From the NCBI GenBank assembly GCA_913062745.1, contig CAJXXJ010000331.1:1-5084 (forward strand): 5,084 bases of DNA, given 5' to 3'. Position 1 is the stretch's first letter. Each line of letters begins with the position of its first letter. Shown here piece after piece: positions 1 to 5,084 of this stretch. The DNA is from an uncultured Phaeodactylibacter sp. GTDB taxonomy: Bacteria; Bacteroidota; Bacteroidia; Chitinophagales; Saprospiraceae. Position numbers and translations under genes: made by a program. A model generated the notes under the pieces. The model saw only the letters and a list, made by a program, of their open reading frames with translations, was not told where the DNA came from and did not search any database.

Positions 1-1
1 G

Positions 2-184
2 GCTACCACGCTGGCCCGGCCCTGGGCAGCCCTGTACAGCAGCACGCTGGAGCAGACTATGCTGCAGTGGATGCACGAGGCCATTATGCGGCTGCCCCAC
101 TTCCTTATCCCGGTTTTGCTGGTCGTATGGCTGGGCCGGCAGTACTTTTACGCCTGGCGGCAACTACGCGCCGGAGCTACATAG
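2..184 (+). CDS. C-terminal fragment of an unidentified membrane protein (5' end outside the window)
   Basis: I do not recognise this gene. Frame 2 is open from the left edge to a TAG at 182-184 and gives 60 residues. Seen: a partly amphipathic stretch with a TLEQTMLQWMHEA core, then one strongly hydrophobic segment at about residues 34-45 (FLIPVLLVVWLG), then a short aromatic and basic tail (RQYFYAWRQLRAG). This is the pattern of a last transmembrane helix with a positively charged, probably cytoplasmic, C-terminus. The frame was chosen over the neighbouring open frame 1 because it favours CTG, GCC, CGG and TAC codons like the other genes here and gives a sensible membrane segment. Its stop lies inside the end of pfkA on the other strand (8-base tail-to-tail overlap). 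Too little remains to name a family. Confidence 0.6.
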   Translation, partial: ATTLARPWAALYSSTLEQTMLQWMHEAIMRLPHFLIPVLLVVWLGRQYFYAWRQLRAGAT

Positions 185-1160
185 CCAGAATCTCCGCCAT
201 GCGCACGAGGTCGTTGTCCAGCGGCTTGGCTTCGTTGATAGCCTGCAAAAATGGCGTGAACATCACCTTGCCGTTTACCATGCCGGCCATGACGTTCTTT
301 TGCCCGTTGAGCAAGCCCTCCACCGCTGAGAACCCCAGCCGGCTGGCCAGCACGCGGTCCTGTGCAGTGGGGGAGCCCCCGCGCTGCAGGTGCCCAATGA
401 TGGTCACTTTGGTATCGTAAAAATCAAAGGCATCGTTTACCTTACGGGCAATTTCAGTAGCATTGCCATTTTTGTTGCCTTCTGCTACGATGACGACGCT
501 GAATAGTTTTTTTCGGCGGGCACCGAGTTTCAGTGCGCCCACGAGCTCTTCTATGGAAGTGTCAGTCTCCGGGATGAGCACTGAGCCTGCCCCGCTGCCA
601 ATGGCCGTATTCAGGGCGATGAAGCCGGAATTGCGGCCCATCACCTCCACAAAGAACAGGCGGTTATGCGAATCCGCAGTATCCCGGATTTTATCTACGG
701 CTTCAATGGCCGTATTGATAGAGGTGTCGAAGCCGATCGTCAGGTCCGTACCGTACAGGTCATTATCAATAGTGCCGGGAATGCCGATGAATGGAATATC
801 ATACTCTTCCGTAAAAACTGAAGCGCCGGTGAACGTGCCGTTCCCACCGATGGCGATACAGGCATCAATATCAAAAGCCTGCAGCGACTCGTAAGCCGCG
901 CGCCGCCCTTCCGGCGTCATAAAGCCTTTGCTGCGCGCTGTCTTCAGAATGGTGCCGCCCCGGTGAATGATATTGCCTACATCCCCCCGCTCAAGGCGCT
1001 CAAGATCGCCGTCTATCATGCCCTCATAGCCCCGGTAGATGCCGTAGACGTGCATGTCGTGAAAGGAAGCGGTACGGACTACAGCGCGCAGAGCAGCGTT
1101 CATACCCGGCGCATCTCCCCCTGAGGTGAATACGGCGATTCGCTTAATGTCTTTGCTCAT
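177..1160 (-). CDS. pfkA: ATP-dependent 6-phosphofructokinase
   Basis: Cytoplasmic glycolytic enzyme that phosphorylates fructose-6-phosphate to fructose-1,6-bisphosphate. The 327 residues are close to the ~320 of E. coli PfkA, so the gene is complete. Seen: N-terminal nucleotide loop SGGDAPGMN (13-21), RGGTILKTAR (67-76), catalytic PGTIDND (128-134, D132 matching E. coli D127), SHNR (164-167), EVMGR (172-176) for substrate binding, and GHLQRGGSPTAQDR near residues 255-270. The Gly after position 107 and the Gly before TIDND are the ATP-type, not pyrophosphate-type, signature. Oddity: the Mg/ATP motif usually written GGDGS/T is GGNGT here (N107 in place of E. coli D103). The start ATG overlaps the stop of the upstream sugar kinase as ATGA, so translation is probably coupled. 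The stop overlaps the convergent gene at 2-184 by 8 bases. The family call is very secure; normal activity with N107 is inferred. Confidence 0.97.
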   Translation of the reverse strand: MSKDIKRIAVFTSGGDAPGMNAALRAVVRTASFHDMHVYGIYRGYEGMIDGDLERLERGDVGNIIHRGGTILKTARSKGFMTPEGRRAAYESLQAFDIDACIAIGGNGTFTGASVFTEEYDIPFIGIPGTIDNDLYGTDLTIGFDTSINTAIEAVDKIRDTADSHNRLFFVEVMGRNSGFIALNTAIGSGAGSVLIPETDTSIEELVGALKLGARRKKLFSVVIVAEGNKNGNATEIARKVNDAFDFYDTKVTIIGHLQRGGSPTAQDRVLASRLGFSAVEGLLNGQKNVMAGMVNGKVMFTPFLQAINEAKPLDNDLVRMAEILAM

Positions 1161-2026
1161 ATAGTCTTTGCGGTTTTACCGTTGGTTTGTTCTGTGTGGA
1201 ATTTTACAAGATTGTCAATCGGCTTCTGTATAAAAATGCCGGGCTTCATCTCGCGCTCCTCCAGGATAACCTCCAGAATGCTTCGGAAATAGTAAGCCAC
1301 AGAGCCGATAAAGTGCACCGGAAGCACCATATGGTTGTGATACTTGCGCACGTGCCGGTCGATGAACTGCTCAAAGCTGTCAAACAGAATCCGCAGGATA
1401 AAGGGGTGGTCCTGATGCTCGCCCATAAAACGGGTGAAAGACGCCAGGTAGGCATTGGGCGGGTCCATGCTGTACACCTTGTCGAGGATAGACTGCTTGC
1501 CTTCCGGCAAAGTAGCGTCGAGTTTTTCGCTCAGCACTTTTGGCATCTCCCGGTAGAAGTAGGCGCGCAACAGGCGCTTGGCCAGGTGCGTGCCGCTGCC
1601 TTCATCCCCCAGCAGATAGCCCAGGTTGGTGATGTTGTCCACCACCTTGATGCCGTCGTACAGGCAGGAGTTGGAACCGGTGCCTACGATGCAGGAGATG
1701 CCGGGATTCCGGCCGCAGGTGGCCCGGGCCGCGCCCAGCAGGTCGTGGTGCACCTCAATGTCCGCATCCGTAAAAATGCGGCCCAGCGCCCGGCGCACGA
1801 CTTCCTTCCGGCTACTGTCCCAGCAACCCGCGCCGTAATAGTATATCTGATCTGCAGCCTGCGTGTTCAGGCCCTGTTCCGAAAATGCCTCTTTGAGGGC
1901 AGTGTATATTTGTTCTTCCGAATGAAATACCGGGTTGAAGCCCTTGGTTGTCAGGCTATGCGTTTCATCCGTCCCAATCATTTTCCAGTCGGCCTTGGTG
2001 GAGCCGCCATCTACAACTACTTTCAT
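1157..2026 (-). CDS. BadF/BadG/BcrA-type ATPase, probable N-acetylglucosamine (amino-sugar) kinase
   Basis: A 289-residue cytoplasmic kinase of the ASKHA (actin/hexokinase) fold. Seen: phosphate-1 loop DGGSTKADW (6-14), a GAGCW turn (65-69), HHDLLGAARA with the likely catalytic Asp at 95, phosphate-2 loop GTGSNS (115-120), GDEGSG (140-145), and an adenosine-side FIGSVAYYF motif (239-247). This order is typical of the single-chain BadF-type proteins that Bacteroidota annotate as N-acetylglucosamine kinase. There is no iron-sulfur or CoA-reductase partner nearby, so the benzoyl-CoA role that gave the family its name is unlikely. The ATG at 2026 is supported by an in-frame TAA four codons upstream (2036-2038). 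No clear Shine-Dalgarno is present. The stop overlaps the pfkA start by four bases (ATGA), tying it to glycolysis. Substrate is not provable from sequence: GlcNAc is the best guess, and glucosamine or a muramic acid derivative are alternatives. Confidence 0.88.
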   Translation of the reverse strand: MKVVVDGGSTKADWKMIGTDETHSLTTKGFNPVFHSEEQIYTALKEAFSEQGLNTQAADQIYYYGAGCWDSSRKEVVRRALGRIFTDADIEVHHDLLGAARATCGRNPGISCIVGTGSNSCLYDGIKVVDNITNLGYLLGDEGSGTHLAKRLLRAYFYREMPKVLSEKLDATLPEGKQSILDKVYSMDPPNAYLASFTRFMGEHQDHPFILRILFDSFEQFIDRHVRKYHNHMVLPVHFIGSVAYYFRSILEVILEEREMKPGIFIQKPIDNLVKFHTEQTNGKTAKTI

Positions 2027-2051
2027 GGCTCTAATTTAGGTCGGGTAAAGG

Positions 2052-2070
2052 TAGTGTAAATCTTACACTA
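2052..2070. promoter_or_regulatory. Perfect 8+8 palindrome, candidate operator upstream of the sugar kinase-pfkA pair
   Basis: Seen directly: TAGTGTAA, spacer ATC, TTACACTA, with no mismatch in the eight-base arms. It lies 26-44 bases upstream of the kinase ATG, in the 95-base gap after the aminotransferase gene. The arms are AT-rich and no U-tract follows, so an intrinsic terminator is unlikely; the size suits a dimeric repressor or activator site. A possible -7 box TACCTTTA (minus strand, 2053 to 2046, one mismatch to TAnnTTTG) abuts it. The nearest TTG on the left is 25 bases from that box, longer than the usual spacing, so the promoter itself is only tentative. I cannot assign a regulator family. 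The rest of the gap (2071-2121) holds a G/C-rich run but nothing I can name. Confidence 0.5.
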
Positions 2071-2121
2071 ACTATAAGCAAGTGGCTGAGAAAATGCGGG
2101 GGCGGGGGGCCGGTACCCAAT

Positions 2122-3333
2122 TTATGCCTGCAAGTTCGCCACTGCGTCTTGTATACGTTTTACCGCCTTTTCAAGTTCGGCTTCACTGGCTGCATAAGAA
2201 ATACGGAAGCAGTCTGGCGCGCCGAATGCAGTACCGCTAACGGTAGCCACATGGGCTTGTTCGAGCAGGTACTCGCAGAAGTCATCCGCGTTATGTATGG
2301 TTTGGCTGCCGGCTTTTTTGCCAAAGTAATCGCTGATGTCCGGGAAGATGTAAAAAGCGCCCTGCGGGCGGTTGACCTTCATGCCGGGGATTTGGCTCAG
2401 CTTGTCAATCATCATGTCCCGGCGCTTCAGGAAGGCATCCCGCATCTCATGAGTCGGCGACATATCAGAAAGCAGGGCGTGTGCCGCTGCCGCTTGTCCG
2501 AAGGCTGTAGCTCCGGAGGTGAACTGCCCCTGCATTTTGGCGCAAGCCTCTGCAATGGAAGCCGGTGCGCCCATATAACCGAGGCGCCAACCGGTCATGG
2601 CAAACCCTTTGGAGAAGCCATTCACCGTGATGGTGCGGTCTTTCACCGGCTCGTATGCTCCGATGCTTGCGTGCTGCCCGGTGAAGTTGATGTATTCGTA
2701 AATTTCGTCAGAAATAATGTATACGCCTTCCTGCCCGGCGATCACATCCGCCAGTGCTTCCAGCTCTTCTTTGCTGTATACGGAGCCGGTAGGGTTGCAG
2801 GGGCTGGAGAACAGCACCGCTTTGGTGCGGGGGCTCAGTGCGCTGCGCAGCTGGTCGGGCGTAATTTTGTAATCCTTTTCGATGCCGGCGCTGACTTCCA
2901 CCGGCACACCGCCCGCCAATTGTACGATAGCCGCATAAGACACCCAGTAGGGGGCCAGGATGACTACCTCGTCGCCTTCGTTCAGCATCGCCATGCAAAT
3001 GTTGGCGATAGACTGCTTGGCACCATTAGACACGACGATCTGATTGAGATCGAACTCCAGCCCGTTGTCCCGCTTAAACTTCGTCTGAATAGCTTTGCGG
3101 AGCTCCACCAGGCCGGGGACGGGCGTATACTTGGTGTAGCCCTCATCCAAAGCTTTTTTTGCCGCTTCCTTGATATGGACAGGTGTGTCAAAATCAGGCT
3201 CGCCCAGGCTCAGGCTGATGACGTCGTGCCCTTTTGCCGCCAGGTCGCGGGCCATTTGTGCCATTTTTATTGTTGCTGACTCCTCCATCTGCAGAATGCG
3301 CTGCGAGAGGTGTTCCGTACTTGCCACTGACAT
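2122..3333 (-). CDS. aspC: Class I PLP-dependent aspartate aminotransferase (aspartate/prephenate type)
   Basis: Cytoplasmic PLP enzyme exchanging amino groups between aspartate/glutamate and 2-oxo acids; members of this Thermus-like subgroup (class Ib) may also transaminate prephenate to arogenate. The 403 residues match the ~385-400 usual length. Seen: SLGEPDFDTP (42-51), YTPVPGLVELR (69-79), SNGAKQ (102-107, K106 at the position that recognises acidic side chains in the Thermus enzyme), APYWVSY (127-133), PCNPTG (178-183), SDEIYEY (208-214, D209 pairing with the pyridine nitrogen), Schiff-base lysine K242 in NGFSKGFAMTGWRLGY (238-253), and a near-C-terminal FRISYA with the carboxylate-binding Arg. 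The reading frame stays open far upstream, but family alignment starts at MSVASTEHLSQRI, and a Bacteroidota -7 box lies 33 bases before this ATG, so the start is placed at 3333. It is the first of three same-strand genes, 95 bases before the sugar kinase. Which 2-oxo acids it prefers is not decidable here. Confidence 0.95.
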   Translation of the reverse strand: MSVASTEHLSQRILQMEESATIKMAQMARDLAAKGHDVISLSLGEPDFDTPVHIKEAAKKALDEGYTKYTPVPGLVELRKAIQTKFKRDNGLEFDLNQIVVSNGAKQSIANICMAMLNEGDEVVILAPYWVSYAAIVQLAGGVPVEVSAGIEKDYKITPDQLRSALSPRTKAVLFSSPCNPTGSVYSKEELEALADVIAGQEGVYIISDEIYEYINFTGQHASIGAYEPVKDRTITVNGFSKGFAMTGWRLGYMGAPASIAEACAKMQGQFTSGATAFGQAAAAHALLSDMSPTHEMRDAFLKRRDMMIDKLSQIPGMKVNRPQGAFYIFPDISDYFGKKAGSQTIHNADDFCEYLLEQAHVATVSGTAFGAPDCFRISYAASEAELEKAVKRIQDAVANLQA

Positions 3334-3338
3334 AGATA

Positions 3339-3355
3339 TTTGTGGTTTGTGGTTT
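3339..3355. repeat. Short tandem repeat in the aminotransferase leader
   Basis: Two copies of the 7-mer TTTGTGG followed by TTT on the plus strand (AAACCAC-type on the transcribed strand). It sits 6-22 bases before the aminotransferase ATG, inside the predicted 5' leader. It supplies the A-rich, Shine-Dalgarno-free context common before Bacteroidota start codons. It may be nothing more than that, but two units could in principle slip. Confidence 0.45.
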
Positions 3356-3365
3356 AGAATGAGGG

Positions 3366-3373
3366 CAAAATTA
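3366..3373 (-). promoter_or_regulatory. Candidate -7 box of the aminotransferase promoter
   Basis: On the minus strand the sequence is TAATTTTG, an exact match to the Bacteroidota primary sigma -7 consensus TAnnTTTG, 33 bases before the aminotransferase ATG. Transcription would begin near 3359 and give a leader of about 25 bases. A clear TTG -33 element at the normal spacing is not seen (the region reads TTATTTATCC), so only the -7 half is well supported. The box is one arm of an inverted repeat, CAAAATT-AGCC-AATTTTG, at 3366-3383, which could be an operator. Confidence 0.5.
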
Positions 3374-3419
3374 GCCAATTTTGGGAAGCCGCCGGATAAA
3401 TAACAGGTAAGGCTTTCGC

Positions 3420-3456
3420 AAAAAGAAGCCCCCGGCCGGCAAATGGGCAATTTTTT
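3420..3456. repeat. Imperfect inverted repeat in the divergent intergenic region
   Basis: AAAAA (3420-3424) and GCCC (3428-3431) pair with GGGC (3445-3448) and the T-run at 3451-3456, around a GC-rich loop containing CCGGCCGG. It looks like a weak two-way terminator hairpin, yet both flanking genes are transcribed away from it, so there is no obvious transcript to end. It may separate the two divergent promoters, or be chance. The repeat itself is visible; the function is unknown. Confidence 0.3.
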
Positions 3457-3486
3457 ATATATTCGGTCCAAACTTGAAGGCGATTC

Positions 3487-5084
3487 ATGAGTAAAAAACA
3501 ACGGAAGCGTCCTGTAAAAGCTGCTCCGAAACCTGCAGAGCCAATTACCTACGCTGTGCCTGAGGGGCCAAATGCCCCCCTGTACCGGAATATATTCCGC
3601 TTCTCTGTGCTGGGCATGCTGCTGCTGAGCGTGCTGCTGGCCATAGGCACCGGCATCAACGGGGACGACGAATATCAGGTCGACTATTCTGAGAAGCTGG
3701 TGGACTTCTACCTGAGCGCCGGGCAGGACACCTCCGCCCTGTACATCGAAAAGGGCAATATGCATTACTACGGGGGCTTTTTTGACCTGGCTACAGGCCT
3801 GGTCAACCACGCGCTCGGGCTGGACGAGTACGACCCGGCATACCACCAAATCCGGCACGCTTTCAATGCCATTATGGGCATGGTAGCCATTCTTTTTCTC
3901 GGCCTGTTTGTGCGGCAAATTGCCGGGTGGAGAGCAGCGGTACTGGCTATTTACCTGCTTTTCCTGTCTCCCCGCTTCCTGGGGCACAGTATGATGAACC
4001 CAAAAGACATACCCTTTGCTGCGGGCTTCGCAGTCTCCTTTTATTATACTTTACGCCTGCTGCGGGCTATGCCCCGGCCAAGCTGGAAAGATGCGCTCGG
4101 CCTGGCCCTCGGCATTGGGCTGGCGCTGGCTACCCGGGCGGGCGGCCTGTTGTTGATTGCCTATGTGTTTTTGTTTGCAGGCATCGACTTTCTCTACCGC
4201 TTTGGCCTCAGAAACCTGGGGGCGCATACCAAAACCATCGGTGCCTACCTGGGGTATGCCCTGGGCGCATCCGCACTGGGCTACATCCTGGCGGTGCTCT
4301 TCTGGCCCGCTGCCCTGGTGGACCCGCTCGGGCACCCGCTGGAAGCCCTTACGGAGTTTTCCAAGCTGGGCGTCCGCATCCGACTGCTGTTTGGTGGCGA
4401 GAACCTTATGTCTGACGATACCGCCTGGTACTACCCTTTGCTATGGATTGTCAAGACCATACCGCTTTACGCGCTGCTGGGCTTTGCGGGAGGGGTGGTA
4501 CTGCTGCCCCGTTTGCTGAAGCGCTACTATCCGACCGGCGTATGGCTGGCGGTGTTTGCTACGGTATTTCCGCTCGCGTACATCATTTATAAGGACTCAA
4601 TCCTGCACGATGGCTGGCGCCACCTCAATTTCGTCTACCCAAGCCTGATCGGGCTGGCTGCCCTGTTCTGGGTGGAACTGGAACGCCTTTTTGAGGGCAA
4701 GCGCGTGGCACAGTATGCCGTTTATGGCCTGCTGGGGCTGATGGTGCTGGAGTCTACCGTTTTCATCGTGCGCAATCCGCATTTGGCTTACCTGTACTTC
4801 AACCCGATCGGCGGCGGGCTGAAGGGGGCTTTCGGGCACTACGAAACCGACTACTGGGGCGTGGGTGTCAAGGAGGCGCTCGACTGGATGGATGAGCAGG
4901 GCATTTTGGCGAAAAGCCAGGAGGGTACCCTTACCATTGCTTCTACCTTTTACTACCCGGTAAGCCGGCAGGCACGGGGGAGGTACGAAAATATAAAAAC
5001 GCCCTATGTACGGTTTAACGCCCGCTACGACGAAGACTGGGACTACGCGATCTTCCCTTCCCGCTTTATCCGCGGGCCGCACCT
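3487..5084 (+). CDS. GT-C fold membrane glycosyltransferase, GT39/ArnT-like (3' end outside the window)
   Basis: Multi-pass inner-membrane enzyme expected to transfer a sugar from a polyprenyl-phosphate donor to an acceptor on the outer face. The frame is open for 532 codons to the window edge. The ATG at 3487 is the first possible start, since an in-frame TGA lies at 3475-3477; AAGG (3477-3480) is a weak ribosome site. Seen: lysine/arginine-rich cytoplasmic N-tail (1-34), first membrane helix about 37-57, then GDDEYQVDYSE (59-69), whose acidic pair fits the catalytic Asp/Glu of the first GT-C outer loop. Next come YHQIRH (119-124), GHSMMNPKDIPFA (166-178), about nine further hydrophobic segments to residue ~430, DGWRHLNFVYP (375-385), and a C-terminal soluble part with NPIGGGLKGAFGHYETDYWG (439-458). 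The last two motifs resemble a bacterial subgroup annotated as GT39-like mannosyltransferase. Divergent from the aminotransferase. Donor and acceptor unknown; O-mannosyl, lipid or polysaccharide roles are all possible. Confidence 0.85.
   Translation, partial: MSKKQRKRPVKAAPKPAEPITYAVPEGPNAPLYRNIFRFSVLGMLLLSVLLAIGTGINGDDEYQVDYSEKLVDFYLSAGQDTSALYIEKGNMHYYGGFFDLATGLVNHALGLDEYDPAYHQIRHAFNAIMGMVAILFLGLFVRQIAGWRAAVLAIYLLFLSPRFLGHSMMNPKDIPFAAGFAVSFYYTLRLLRAMPRPSWKDALGLALGIGLALATRAGGLLLIAYVFLFAGIDFLYRFGLRNLGAHTKTIGAYLGYALGASALGYILAVLFWPAALVDPLGHPLEALTEFSKLGVRIRLLFGGENLMSDDTAWYYPLLWIVKTIPLYALLGFAGGVVLLPRLLKRYYPTGVWLAVFATVFPLAYIIYKDSILHDGWRHLNFVYPSLIGLAALFWVELERLFEGKRVAQYAVYGLLGLMVLESTVFIVRNPHLAYLYFNPIGGGLKGAFGHYETDYWGVGVKEALDWMDEQGILAKSQEGTLTIASTFYYPVSRQARGRYENIKTPYVRFNARYDEDWDYAIFPSRFIRGPH

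Noticed and set aside
1..420. Plus-strand frame 1 open from the left edge through the end of pfkA
   Set aside because: More than half is antisense to pfkA. Within 1-184, frame 2 gives the better codon pattern and a clear membrane segment.
1187..2059. Long plus-strand open frame (290 codons) opposite the sugar kinase
   Set aside because: It is the mirror of a well-supported gene. Its product is rich in His, Val and Gln with no recognisable domain, a typical antisense artefact of biased codon use.
2095..2121. G/C-rich run after the aminotransferase stop, considered as a terminator
   Set aside because: GGTACC and the C-run give only short competing stems, and no U-tract follows on the minus strand.
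2149..3279. Long plus-strand open frame (376 codons) opposite the aminotransferase
   Set aside because: It lies opposite a gene with every class I aminotransferase motif in place. The translation is Cys/His/Arg-rich and shows no motif.
3458..3465. TATATTCG as the -7 box of the glycosyltransferase promoter
   Set aside because: It has one mismatch to TAnnTTTG and no TTG at the right distance upstream; too weak to list.
3334..3987. An in-frame N-terminal extension of the aminotransferase (about 218 residues)
   Set aside because: The extension is antisense to the glycosyltransferase gene and crosses the intergenic region and the -7 box. Family homology begins at the ATG at 3333, and the resulting 403 residues match the usual family length.
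4597..5082. Minus-strand open frame at the right edge (161 codons)
   Set aside because: It is antisense to the glycosyltransferase, whose frame stays open to the edge and carries conserved-looking motifs.

Overview
The window reads as an ordinary chromosomal stretch of a free-living Bacteroidota bacterium, perhaps from the Saprospiria/Chitinophagia side of the phylum. This is an inference. It rests on the style of the 6-phosphofructokinase and class I aminotransferase, a Bacteroidota-type -7 box (TAnnTTTG) before the aminotransferase gene, starts that mostly lack a Shine-Dalgarno sequence, and moderately GC-rich coding sequence that favours CTG, GGC and GCC codons. I see no mobile element, CRISPR array, tRNA or rRNA, and no sign of recent transfer. 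Codon style looks even across all genes.

Layout: (1) Bases 2-184, plus strand, hold the last 60 codons of an unidentified membrane protein. Its stop overlaps, tail to tail, the stop of pfkA. (2) Three minus-strand genes follow, read right to left: an aspartate/prephenate-type aminotransferase (3333 to 2122), a 95-base gap with a perfect 8+8 palindrome, a BadF/BadG-type sugar kinase most like N-acetylglucosamine kinases (2026 to 1157), and ATP-dependent 6-phosphofructokinase (1160 to 177). The kinase and pfkA share the four bases ATGA and are almost certainly co-transcribed. (3) A 153-base divergent intergenic region (3334-3486) carries the aminotransferase promoter, a 7-base tandem repeat and two inverted repeats. 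(4) A plus-strand gene for a multi-pass GT-C (GT39/ArnT-like) glycosyltransferase starts at 3487 and runs off the right edge.

How the genes may work together: the BadF-type kinase would phosphorylate an amino sugar. After deacetylation and deamination that carbon enters glycolysis as fructose-6-phosphate, the substrate of PfkA, so the coupled pair makes metabolic sense for an organism recycling peptidoglycan or degrading chitin. The aminotransferase supplies aspartate/glutamate exchange and possibly arogenate. It may be a separate transcription unit, because the palindrome lies between it and the kinase. The glycosyltransferase is divergent and probably unrelated in function.

No convincing undescribed system is visible. 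The points most worth a second look are the operator-like palindrome upstream of the kinase-pfkA pair, the Asp-to-Asn change in the PFK nucleotide/Mg motif (GGNGT instead of GGDGS/T), and the unidentified lipid-linked sugar acceptor system of the truncated glycosyltransferase.
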